64,000 nt of DNA from JAQGMV01 sp035626595 (GTDB lineage: Bacteria > Pseudomonadota > Gammaproteobacteria > Burkholderiales > SG8-41): assembly GCA_035626595.1 (NCBI GenBank), contig DASPNJ010000109.1, forward strand, positions 62,001 to 126,000, in the 5' to 3' direction. The notes under the pieces were generated by a model. That model saw only the letters and a list, made by a program, of their open reading frames with translations, was not told the DNA's origin and made no database searches. The position numbers and the translations under genes were made by a program. Shown here one piece after another: positions 23,640 to 31,015 of the stretch (the first letter of the stretch is position 1; every line of letters begins with the position of its first letter).

Positions 23640-24689
23640 CTACTCCAGCGGGAGATGAACGCGGCGGCCTTCGGAGCTCGAAATGTGCACCGCTTCGGTG
23701 AAGTCCATGTACGCGACCGCGTCGGCGAACGAGGTGCGCCGCACCTGCTCCTGCCCGCGGATCGCGCCGATGAACTCCTCCTCCACGCGCCATTTGTACG
23801 TCTTGTCGGCGGGGATCGCGATCTGCGCCATTTCCTTGTCGCCGCGCTTACCGCCCGAGAGCACGAGGTTGTCGCGCCCGCGCTGCTCGAGCCGCAGCGT
23901 GCCTTCACTGCCGTAGAGCCACACTTCCGGGCCCGGCATGAATCCGGCGACCGAGCTCCAGTGCATGCGGGCGATCGCGCCGTTCGCCAGGTCCGCGAGC
24001 ACTTCCACATGATCGGGAATCGTGACTGCGCGGCGCTCTCCCCGCTCCTGATCGAACCGGTACGGCACCGCAGTTCGCGTGCGCGCCATCACCGCGGTCG
24101 CGTGTCCCACCCAGCGCGAAACGCTCTCGTACCAGATGCCCATCGACATGATGTTCAGTCCCGAGTACTCGCGGTTCATGCGCCAGTGCAGCGGCGCGTC
24201 ACGATTGAGAAAACCGGTCGGGACGTGAAGGTCGAGCGCCTGCAGCTCGCCGATGTAGCCGTCGTTGAGAAGCTGCATCACCATCGGATCCGCCGCGAAC
24301 GTCGGCGGTCCCGGCACGACCTGCGTAACGAGCTCGGGCCGCTCGCGCGATGCCGCCAGCATGTCGCGCGCTTCATTCGCATTCATCGCGATGCGCGCCT
24401 CGGTCAACACGTGCTTCCCTGCTTCCAGCGCCGCCAGCGTGATGGGGCAGTGCATGTACGGCCACGTGCCGATGACCACCGCGTCGATCCCGGGGTCGTT
24501 CACGAGCTCCTGCCAGTGCGCATGCACGCGGGGGATGCCGAATTCCTTCGCCGCCTTCTCGGACGACTCGCGCGAGCGGTTCGCGACGCACGCGATCTCG
24601 ACGCCGTCGATCTTCTTCAACTTCGGGATGTGGTGCAGGCGCGTGTTCGCGCCCGCCCCGACTACGCCTACGCGGATCGTGTCAGCCAT
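23640..24689 (-). CDS. Gfo/Idh/MocA family oxidoreductase
   Basis: This 349-residue protein has an N-terminal Rossmann domain (IRVGVVGAGANTRLHHIPKL at about residues 4-23) that binds NAD(P). It also has the family's EKP-like position, here TEARIAMN near residue 95, so the usual lysine is replaced by arginine. The C-terminal alpha/beta domain follows. Members oxidise or reduce sugars, inositols or similar compounds. The replaced lysine makes the catalytic activity less certain. It lies on the minus strand just downstream (31 bases) of the exported metallo-beta-lactamase-fold gene and may share its transcript. Confidence 0.8.
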   Translation of the reverse strand: MADTIRVGVVGAGANTRLHHIPKLKKIDGVEIACVANRSRESSEKAAKEFGIPRVHAHWQELVNDPGIDAVVIGTWPYMHCPITLAALEAGKHVLTEARIAMNANEARDMLAASRERPELVTQVVPGPPTFAADPMVMQLLNDGYIGELQALDLHVPTGFLNRDAPLHWRMNREYSGLNIMSMGIWYESVSRWVGHATAVMARTRTAVPYRFDQERGERRAVTIPDHVEVLADLANGAIARMHWSSVAGFMPGPEVWLYGSEGTLRLEQRGRDNLVLSGGKRGDKEMAQIAIPADKTYKWRVEEEFIGAIRGQEQVRRTSFADAVAYMDFTEAVHISSSEGRRVHLPLE

Positions 24690-24719
24690 GTGTGTTCCCC
24701 TTTATCGATCGTCGCGTCT

Positions 24720-25691
24720 TTAGCAGCCCGCGACGCATTTTCCGTTCTCATCGAACTCCATCGTCTTGCCGCTGAGCGGAACGTGGACCGGCACCTTGAC
24801 CGCTTTCATGAAGGTCTCGGTCTTGGTGCCCGGTATCACCTTGCCGCCCTTGGTCGCGACTTCGTTCGCGTGTGACGCGATCACGGCGTTCGGTCGCACC
24901 AGCTCGTTGATCACGTAAGCGGCCTCGGTGGGCCCGGTGGTGAAGCCGTCGCCGATGTTCATCACGGTGAGCTTCGCGCCATATTGCCCGCGCACCACCT
25001 TCTCCTGGTCGGATGTGATGCCCGTGTCACCGGAGAGGTAGACGACGAGGCCGTTGCTGAAGCGCAGCACGTAGCCCGTGGCCTCACCCACGTAGCCGGC
25101 GATGCCCGCCTCCGTCATGGCCTTGCCGAGCTCGCCGCCGATATAGCCCGGATCGAGGCCGTTACTGTGTATGGCGGTGACCGTCGCGATCCTCACGCCG
25201 CCGATCGTTCTGCTCCCGCCGAAGCGCGCGAGGATGGAATCCGCCGGATTGCCGCCGTTCGCTTTGAGCTTGGCTGCGAAAAACGCCTGCATCTCGCTGC
25301 CGGTGACGATCTTCGCCTTTTTGGCGAGCGTGATATTCACCGCGTTCGAGTTCGGCAGCGCGGAGACCGACATGTCCGGCTTGGCGCAGGTGCCGGAGTT
25401 CGGCGCCTTCATGTGCGCGTTGCCGGCGTGATCGCCGTGCATGTGCGTGACCAGAACGACGTCGATCCTGCCGAGGCGCGGATCGCTCGGACCCGCGACG
25501 GTGCGGCCGGGGTCGTACAGCACGCGCGTGCCCGTCGGGTCCTCGAAGATCAAGGCTCGATCCTGCGGACAGAACTCGCCGTCCACACCACCGAGCGGCG
25601 TCACCTTCACGTTCGCCGCCAGTACCGGGAGAGCGCCCGCGGCGAGCGCGCACGCGGCGCCTGCGATAAACAGTGCCAGACCTCTTTTCAT
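24720..25691 (-). CDS. Exported metallo-beta-lactamase fold hydrolase
   Basis: This is a 323-residue protein. ATG 25691 follows GAGGGGGTGAAG. The signal peptide is about residues 1-26 (LALFIAGAACALAAGALPVLAA). The zinc-binding motif THMHGDHAGN is near residue 80. Further expected ligands lie in LSGDTG (about 226) and ASHANE (about 282). The fold hydrolyses esters, lactones or other substrates in the periplasm; the substrate here is unknown. A longer upstream frame was rejected because it lacks a signal peptide at its start. It is divergent from the alpha/beta hydrolase at 25770. Confidence 0.83.
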   Translation of the reverse strand: MKRGLALFIAGAACALAAGALPVLAANVKVTPLGGVDGEFCPQDRALIFEDPTGTRVLYDPGRTVAGPSDPRLGRIDVVLVTHMHGDHAGNAHMKAPNSGTCAKPDMSVSALPNSNAVNITLAKKAKIVTGSEMQAFFAAKLKANGGNPADSILARFGGSRTIGGVRIATVTAIHSNGLDPGYIGGELGKAMTEAGIAGYVGEATGYVLRFSNGLVVYLSGDTGITSDQEKVVRGQYGAKLTVMNIGDGFTTGPTEAAYVINELVRPNAVIASHANEVATKGGKVIPGTKTETFMKAVKVPVHVPLSGKTMEFDENGKCVAGC

Positions 25692-25769
25692 CTTCACCCC
25701 CTCTTGTGGAGACCAGGATGTTCGGAACGTAATGATACGATGCCCGCTCCGCGCCACAGGAGAGCCGCC

Positions 25770-26534
25770 ATGCCGTACTACGAAAAAGGCCAGACCCGCA
25801 TCTACTACGAAGAGCACGGCTCGGGTTTCCCGCTGCTGCTGATTGCCGGCGGCGGGCTCAACTCCAAGCTCGGCTACTTCGCCGGCAAGTCACCCTTCAA
25901 CCCGATCGAAGAATTCAAGGGCGAGTACCGCTGCGTCGCGTTCGACCTGCGCAACGCCAACGGCGGGAAGTCATCCGGCCCGCTGGAGATCGAGCGGCCG
26001 TGGGACGCCTACACCGACGACATGCTGGGCCTCATGGATCATCTCGGCTGCGGGCAGTTAATGGTGCTGGGCTTCTGCATCGGTGGCCCGTTCATCTGGA
26101 ATCTGCTCAAGCGCGCGCCGGATCGCATCGTCGCCGCCGTGCTCGCACAGCCGAGCGGCTACCGGCCGGAGATCCCGGATCTCTTCTACAACAACAACAT
26201 GAAGGGCTGGATGCCTGAGCTCACGAAGGCGCGGCCGGACATCACCGTGGAGATGGTCGATGCGTTTCTGAAGAAGATGTACGGGGCGAATCCGGACTTC
26301 GTCTTCACCGTCACGCGCGACTTCGTGCGCGCGTGCCAGACGCCGGTGCTGATCCTGCCCGACGACGTGCCGGCGCATCCGTATGCCGTCGCCATGGAAG
26401 CCGCGCGCCTCGCGCCGAAGTCGGAGGTGAGCATCTACCCATGGAAGGAGTCGCAGGAGACGATCGCGGAAGTGGTGCGCCACGTGCGCACGTTCTTGAA
26501 GACGCATGCGCCGGTGCCGACTACCGCCCGGTAA
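25770..26534 (+). CDS. Alpha/beta hydrolase
   Basis: This 254-residue protein has the alpha/beta hydrolase fold. The strand/turn GSGFPLLLIAGGGLNSKL carries the oxyanion region. The nucleophile elbow reads LGFCIGGPF, so Cys (about residue 99) occupies the place where Ser is usual (G-x-S/C-x-G), as in dienelactone-hydrolase-like members. The C-terminal region (LPDDVPAHPYAVAMEAARLAP) holds the expected acid and precedes the His region. The substrate is unknown. It starts 79 bases from the divergent metallo-beta-lactamase gene with AGGAGAG as ribosome-binding site. Confidence 0.8.
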   Translation: MPYYEKGQTRIYYEEHGSGFPLLLIAGGGLNSKLGYFAGKSPFNPIEEFKGEYRCVAFDLRNANGGKSSGPLEIERPWDAYTDDMLGLMDHLGCGQLMVLGFCIGGPFIWNLLKRAPDRIVAAVLAQPSGYRPEIPDLFYNNNMKGWMPELTKARPDITVEMVDAFLKKMYGANPDFVFTVTRDFVRACQTPVLILPDDVPAHPYAVAMEAARLAPKSEVSIYPWKESQETIAEVVRHVRTFLKTHAPVPTTAR

Positions 26535-26557
26535 TCGCACCCGGTACGCCCGCATCG

Positions 26558-26606
26558 TCGTTCCCGCGTAGGCCCGGAATCCAGAGCACGTCCTGGACGC
26601 CGGGCT
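26558..26606. repeat. Family C palindromic repeat between convergent genes
   Basis: CGTCGTTCCCGCGTAGGCCCGGAATCCAG is one degenerate copy of the repeat seen at 12920, 46044, 55337 and 58795. It lies between the ends of the alpha/beta hydrolase and the FAD dehydrogenase genes. Confidence 0.55.
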
Positions 26607-26616
26607 GACGACGTCG

Positions 26617-28230
26617 CTAAGCCGGCGTGACGGTGTGGCTCTTCTCCGCCGCCGCGTTGCGGCCGGCGACGCGGCCGAACGTGATGCCTTCGGCGAGGTT
26701 GCCGCCACCCTGGTAGACGAACTGGAAGACCGAGCAGATCTCGCCGACGGCGTAGAGCCGCGGGATCGGCTGGTCGTCCCAGTCGAGTACGCGGCGCTGC
26801 GCGTCCGCGCGTAATCCGCCCTTCGTGTTCGGGCCGCCCGGATACAGCGGAATCGCGTAATACGGCGGCTCCGATACCGGCGCCATCGTCGCGGGCTCGC
26901 GATCGAAGTCGGCGTCGCGCCCGGAGGCGCAATAGGCGTTGAAGGTTTCGACGGCGTGACGCAGCGCGGCGTCATCCATCTTGCCGCGATTGTCCGAATG
27001 CTCGCGGATGCGCGCGGCGAGTGCTTCGAGCGTGTCGCCTTTCAGGATCCAGCCGTTCCGGAGCGCGTTCATGTTGTCCGCGCCCCAGTCGATGCCGTTG
27101 TAGGCCGCTGCGCCGACGCTCACGATCGGACCGCGCTTCATCATCACCGAGTCGAAGATCATCCACGACGGAATGCGCGGATAGGAGAGCGTCGCCTGGT
27201 CGAACTGGAGCGCCTCCTTGTAGAAGATGTAGCGGCTCGGGTCCTTCGTGATGCGGCGCTCTGAAGCGTAGCGCCGGCCGTGGTTGTCCACGACGATCTC
27301 GTTCGGCTTGCCCACGCCGGACGTGTTCAAACCGATGCGCAGGCCGTGTCTGCGCTCCGGGATCGCACAGATGACGCGTCCGGCGATGCTGCCCGTCTTC
27401 GCAAGCGCCGCGCCGACGCGCAGCGCCATACGGATGCCGTCGCCGGTGTTCGCGGGCGAGCCGTAGAACGCCCAGCCGTCCCTGGCCGGACCGTCGAGAA
27501 ACGCCTTGCGCATGCGTACGTTGTACTCGTAGCCGCCCGAGGCGATGATCACCGCGCGCCGCGCGCGGTACGTGAGGCGCTGAGATCCGCGCTCCGCGAG
27601 GACGCCGGTGATCGCGCCGCGCTCGTCGGTGATGAGCTCCTTCGCCGCGACGCCGTAGTGGATCGGCACGTTGCGCGATTGAACGCCGGTCAGCATGCAC
27701 GCGTGGAACGCCTCTCCGGACTGCTTCTCCGATTTCGCCGTGTCTTTCGAGCGTCCGGTGAGCGCGTCCTCGTCGTACTTGCCGGTGTACGTGCTGCGCA
27801 CCACCGCGTAGCCCGATCGCGCGGCGCCCGGAAATTCCGGAAACGCGGCGTTCGCCGAGAGCACCGCCTTGAACTGCGGATCGAGCCCGCGCATGAACTC
27901 GGCATTGTGCGGCGCGTGCTTCGCCCATAGCTCCGCGAGCTCGTCGGCGAACTCGCTCTGGTCGCCTTCGAGCTTCTGCGGCAGGTTGTCCCCGCTGAAC
28001 ATCGCCTTGGCGTACGCCTTGAGCGAATCGAAATCGCCGGATGGATCGGGGCTGTGAAAGCCGCCGCCGCTCATGCGCGTATTCGAAAAGTGCGACTCCT
28101 CGGGCTGCTTCTCCAATATCACGACGTCGGCGCCGGCGTCCTTCGCTTCGATGGCCGCGCAGCCGCCTGCCGAGCCGAAGCCGACGATAATGACGTCCGC
28201 CTCGTATTCGGCGGGCTCGTTCAACTGCAT
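26617..28230 (-). CDS. FAD-dependent dehydrogenase (fumarate reductase / tricarballylate dehydrogenase type)
   Basis: This 537-residue protein opens with the FAD-binding Rossmann motif DVIIVGFGSAGGCAAIEAKDAGADVVILEK, given here as VGFGSAGGCAA, at about residues 12-40. It ends with the matching C-terminal FAD loop (RLYAVGEICSVFQFVYQGGGN, then FGRVAGRNAA). This is the flavoprotein subunit type of the fumarate reductase, 3-ketosteroid dehydrogenase and tricarballylate dehydrogenase (TcuA) group. No signal peptide is present. Its start is one base after the stop of the HpcH aldolase gene on the same strand, so the two are translationally linked. They probably act in one carboxylate degradation route. 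Confidence 0.83.
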   Translation of the reverse strand: MQLNEPAEYEADVIIVGFGSAGGCAAIEAKDAGADVVILEKQPEESHFSNTRMSGGGFHSPDPSGDFDSLKAYAKAMFSGDNLPQKLEGDQSEFADELAELWAKHAPHNAEFMRGLDPQFKAVLSANAAFPEFPGAARSGYAVVRSTYTGKYDEDALTGRSKDTAKSEKQSGEAFHACMLTGVQSRNVPIHYGVAAKELITDERGAITGVLAERGSQRLTYRARRAVIIASGGYEYNVRMRKAFLDGPARDGWAFYGSPANTGDGIRMALRVGAALAKTGSIAGRVICAIPERRHGLRIGLNTSGVGKPNEIVVDNHGRRYASERRITKDPSRYIFYKEALQFDQATLSYPRIPSWMIFDSVMMKRGPIVSVGAAAYNGIDWGADNMNALRNGWILKGDTLEALAARIREHSDNRGKMDDAALRHAVETFNAYCASGRDADFDREPATMAPVSEPPYYAIPLYPGGPNTKGGLRADAQRRVLDWDDQPIPRLYAVGEICSVFQFVYQGGGNLAEGITFGRVAGRNAAAEKSHTVTPA

Positions 28231-28231
28231 G

Positions 28232-29035
28232 TCAGTAGCCGCTCTTGTCCGGCGCGCCGACCGGGTTCATCGGCGTCCAGCCGGTGAGGCGGCCGACTTC
28301 GGCCTTCATCGCATTCGCCATCACGACGCGATCGGCGCCGAGCATCACCATCTGGAAGCCCTGATCGAGATAGCGCTGCGTGAACTTGGAGCTCGACGTG
28401 TGGATCGCGGCGACTTTCTTGTGCTTCTTGCAGGTTTCGAGGATGCGATTGACCGTCGCGACGTGCTTTGGATCGTCGTTGTCCATGATCGGCGGCAGTC
28501 CGAGCGCGAGCGCGAGGTCGGTCGGTCCGATGTAGATCGCATCGACGCCGGGTGTGGTGACGATCTCTTCCAGCTTTTCAATGCCTTCCTGCGTCTCGAC
28601 CATGACGACGCATGCGATCTCGTCGTTCGCGTGCTTCTGGTAATCGGCGCCGGCGTAAAGCAGCACGCGGTTCGGCCCGTTGCTGCGGATGCCTTGCGGC
28701 GGGTAGCGGCACGCCGCGACCGCGCGCTCGGCTTCCGCGCGGTTACTGACCATCGGCACGATCACGCCGTAGGCGCCGGCATCGAGCACTTTCATGATGA
28801 CGCCGGGCTCGTTCCACGGCACGCGCACGAACGGCGTCACGTTGGTGGTGGAGATCGCCGTCAGCATGTTCACCGCATCGGAGTAGTCGACGCAGCCGTG
28901 CTGCATGTCGACGCACAACCAGTCGATGCCGGTGTGCGCCATGGTTTCGGTCGCAAGCACGTGAGGGATTGTCGCCCAGCCGCCCACCGCCGCTTTGCCT
29001 TCACGCCAGAGCTTCTTTACACGGTTCAATCGCAC
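28232..29035 (-). CDS. HpcH/HpaI family aldolase
   Basis: This 267-residue protein matches the class II (metal-dependent) HpcH/HpaI aldolase family. WLCVDMQHG near residue 38 and VMVETQEGIEKLEEI near residue 143 hold the conserved acidic residues, followed by the family signature DAIYIGPTDLALALG. Members cleave 2-oxo-4-hydroxy acids such as 2,4-dihydroxyhept-2-enedioate to pyruvate and an aldehyde. It is the first gene of the two-gene unit with the FAD dehydrogenase. The length is normal for the family. Confidence 0.88.
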   Translation of the reverse strand: MRLNRVKKLWREGKAAVGGWATIPHVLATETMAHTGIDWLCVDMQHGCVDYSDAVNMLTAISTTNVTPFVRVPWNEPGVIMKVLDAGAYGVIVPMVSNRAEAERAVAACRYPPQGIRSNGPNRVLLYAGADYQKHANDEIACVVMVETQEGIEKLEEIVTTPGVDAIYIGPTDLALALGLPPIMDNDDPKHVATVNRILETCKKHKKVAAIHTSSSKFTQRYLDQGFQMVMLGADRVVMANAMKAEVGRLTGWTPMNPVGAPDKSGY

Positions 29036-29091
29036 GTCATTCCCCCATGTCGCAGTGAGTCAGTCGATGTTCGCGGCGCTCTCGCGCTGCA

Positions 29092-29373
29092 CTAATGCAG
29101 CGGCACCTGTAACGCCTCGGCCCGCGCCTGAAGATCGGAGACGTGGTTCATGTGATGGCCCAGGCCGTCGAAATTCAGCACGGCGTGAATATACAGAAGA
29201 AGATCCGCGATTTGCGCGCCGGGTTCGTGAACCGCGCTCGGGTTCTCTTCGTAGATCGAGAGCGCCTTGCCGAGGCACTCGATCACCGCGCCCAAATCGC
29301 GCCGGTGAACGGCCTCGATCGCCGCATCCAGGCAGGACGAGACATCGGCTTGCACCTGCTCGAGATGATTCAT
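29092..29373 (-). CDS. Hypothetical 93-residue helical protein
   Basis: ATG 29373 opens a frame of 93 residues: MNHLEQVQADVSSCLDAAIE, then mostly helical text with IYEENPSAVHEPGAQIADLLLYIHAVLNF near the middle, given here as ENPSAVHEPG. It has no signal peptide or known motif. The size and helical pattern vaguely recall small flagellar-type chaperones, but nothing specific supports that. It lies downstream of the 178-residue unknown on the same strand, with a 110-base gap between them that I could not explain. Confidence 0.5.
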   Translation of the reverse strand: MNHLEQVQADVSSCLDAAIEAVHRRDLGAVIECLGKALSIYEENPSAVHEPGAQIADLLLYIHAVLNFDGLGHHMNHVSDLQARAEALQVPLH

Positions 29374-29483
29374 GAAGCTCCGAACGATGGGCAGCGGCTT
29401 CAGGGCCGCGCCAGCACTGACGCCGCGCAATTTATGCCGCGGCAGGGGATCCCGGACGTTAACACACGCGGCGCATCCCCGCC

Positions 29484-30020
29484 TCAGTTGAGCTTGCGTG
29501 CTTGTGGCGCAGCTTCGGTCTGCTGCGCCGGCTCGTAGAGTGCCAGAGTGAGGTCCCACTCGGTCTTCGCGACCTGCTCGCGCAGCAGCCGCGTGAAGAC
29601 GTGCAGCAGCCGCGTATCGAGCGTCATGTCGATACCCTGTCCCTTGAGCGGCTGCAGGGAGAGTAGATGAACGCCGTCGTCCCGCGTCTTGCCGTGCGCC
29701 TTGCCCAGCAGCACCGGCGTCTCGCCGAGGAGCAGCCGGCGCGGGGAGTCGGACGGCGCCTCGGCGAAACCCTTCGTGTAGTCCGCCTGCTGCGAATAGC
29801 CTTCGTGCTGAAGATCGAGCACCGTGCGCCGCAGCGTGGGATCCACTTGCTGCCGCACCGCATGGTCGGATTCCAGCATCTGCACGAGGAGCTGCCACAG
29901 CCGCTTCGTGAACCGCCGCGTGAGCCAGAACCGCACCTCGGCGTTATCGGTCGTGGTGAGCCGCAGCAGCAGGCGGTCTTCTACGGGATCGTGCCGGATC
30001 TGGATCTGATGGATGGCCAT
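29484..30020 (-). CDS. Conserved-looking hypothetical protein, 178 residues
   Basis: ATG 30020 directly follows the stop of the LysR-type regulator gene, so the two are co-transcribed. The protein begins MAIHQIQIRHDPVEDRLLLR and continues with RFWLTRRFTKRLWQLLVQML, LLGETPVLLGKAHGKT and LLSLQPLKGQGIDMTLD. It is soluble with no signal peptide. I do not recognise a family. The zero-base junction with a regulator could mean it is a cofactor of regulation, but no motif shows that. Confidence 0.68.
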   Translation of the reverse strand: MAIHQIQIRHDPVEDRLLLRLTTTDNAEVRFWLTRRFTKRLWQLLVQMLESDHAVRQQVDPTLRRTVLDLQHEGYSQQADYTKGFAEAPSDSPRRLLLGETPVLLGKAHGKTRDDGVHLLSLQPLKGQGIDMTLDTRLLHVFTRLLREQVAKTEWDLTLALYEPAQQTEAAPQARKLN

Positions 30021-30941
30021 TTAAAGTACCCGCTCCCACGGCGGTTCGGGCGGAATGATCTCGCGCAGGAAGTTGATCAATGCGCGTACCCGTGCGGGCA
30101 GCGGCCGCGCCGGAAGATAGGTTACCGATACCGCGGGCCCCGCCGCCATGTAATCGCGCAGGATCAGTTTCAGCTTACCGCTCGCGATCGCTTCGGCCGC
30201 GATGAAGCTCGCGACGGTGACAATGCCGACACCTGCAATCGCCGTGTCCACGAGCGCCTCGCCGCCGTTGATATTCAGCGGACCCGAAACCGCGACGGAG
30301 TAGCTGCGGCCGTTGCGCGCGAACTCCCATTCCCGGTAGCGCCCGGTGCCGGGGATCGCATACGCGAGACAGCGATGCGCCCGCAACGCTTCTGGCGTGC
30401 GCGGCTCGCCGTGCGCTTCGAGATATGCCGGCGACGCGCAGGTCACGAATTTGGTGTTGCACAGGTGACGCGCCACGAGGCCCGTGTCGCCCACTTCGCC
30501 CACGCGAATCGCCACCTCGACGCCGTGATCGCGCGGCTGCAGCGGCCGGTCGTTCAGCTCGACGTCGAGGGTGATCTCGGGGTAGCGCGCGACGAAGGCG
30601 GGCAGCGCCGGCACCACGATCTTGCGCCCGAAGCCCACCGGCACGTAGAGCCGCAGGCGGCCCTGCGGGACGCTCCCGGCGCGCGAGACGAGCGCATGCG
30701 CGTCATCCACGTCCGCGAGGATCTTCCGGCAGCGCTCGAGATAGACCGCGCCATCGGCCGTCAGCGCAACGCTGCGGGTGGTCCGCTGCAGCAGCCGGAT
30801 GCCCAGCCGCTTCTCGAGCCGCGAGATCGCCCGGCTCGCGCCCGAAGGCGACATCCCGAGCCGGCGGCTCGCCGCCGAAAAGCTCTGCCCCTCCGCCACC
30901 GCGACGAAGACGCCGATCGTGTTGAGATCCCAGCCGGACAT
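30021..30941 (-). CDS. LysR family transcriptional regulator
   Basis: This 306-residue protein has the N-terminal LysR winged helix (VFVAVAEGQSFSAASRRLGM at about residues 9-28, then SRAISRLEKRLGIRLLQRTTR) and a C-terminal effector-binding domain. ATG 30941 is chosen. An upstream ATG at 30989 would place the protein start across the palindrome at 30966-30989, which looks like the operator. It is divergent from hyuA, its likely target, as is usual for LysR proteins. The inducer is unknown but is probably a substrate of the HyuAB or downstream genes. Confidence 0.9.
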   Translation of the reverse strand: MSGWDLNTIGVFVAVAEGQSFSAASRRLGMSPSGASRAISRLEKRLGIRLLQRTTRSVALTADGAVYLERCRKILADVDDAHALVSRAGSVPQGRLRLYVPVGFGRKIVVPALPAFVARYPEITLDVELNDRPLQPRDHGVEVAIRVGEVGDTGLVARHLCNTKFVTCASPAYLEAHGEPRTPEALRAHRCLAYAIPGTGRYREWEFARNGRSYSVAVSGPLNINGGEALVDTAIAGVGIVTVASFIAAEAIASGKLKLILRDYMAAGPAVSVTYLPARPLPARVRALINFLREIIPPEPPWERVL

Positions 30942-30965
30942 TGATGCGCCAGAGTCAAAAGTCTT

Positions 30966-30989
30966 TTGAATCGTATGCGATTTATTCAA
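30966..30989. promoter_or_regulatory. Nested palindrome, probable LysR operator
   Basis: Between the divergent LysR and hyuA genes, TTGAAT (30966-30971) and ATTCAA (30984-30989) form an outer inverted repeat. AATCG (30969-30973) and CGATT (30978-30982) form an inner one around TATG. This fits the T-N11-A style interrupted dyad of LysR sites. Confidence 0.62.
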
Positions 30990-31015
30990 CAGCCGACAAG
31001 CCGTACTGTCCCGTG

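Noticed and set aside
29374..29483. Sigma-54 or sigma-28 promoter in the gap between two unknown genes
   Set aside because: GGCATAAATTGC on the minus strand looked suggestive, but the GG to GC spacing is 8 rather than 10, and no sigma-28 box fits.
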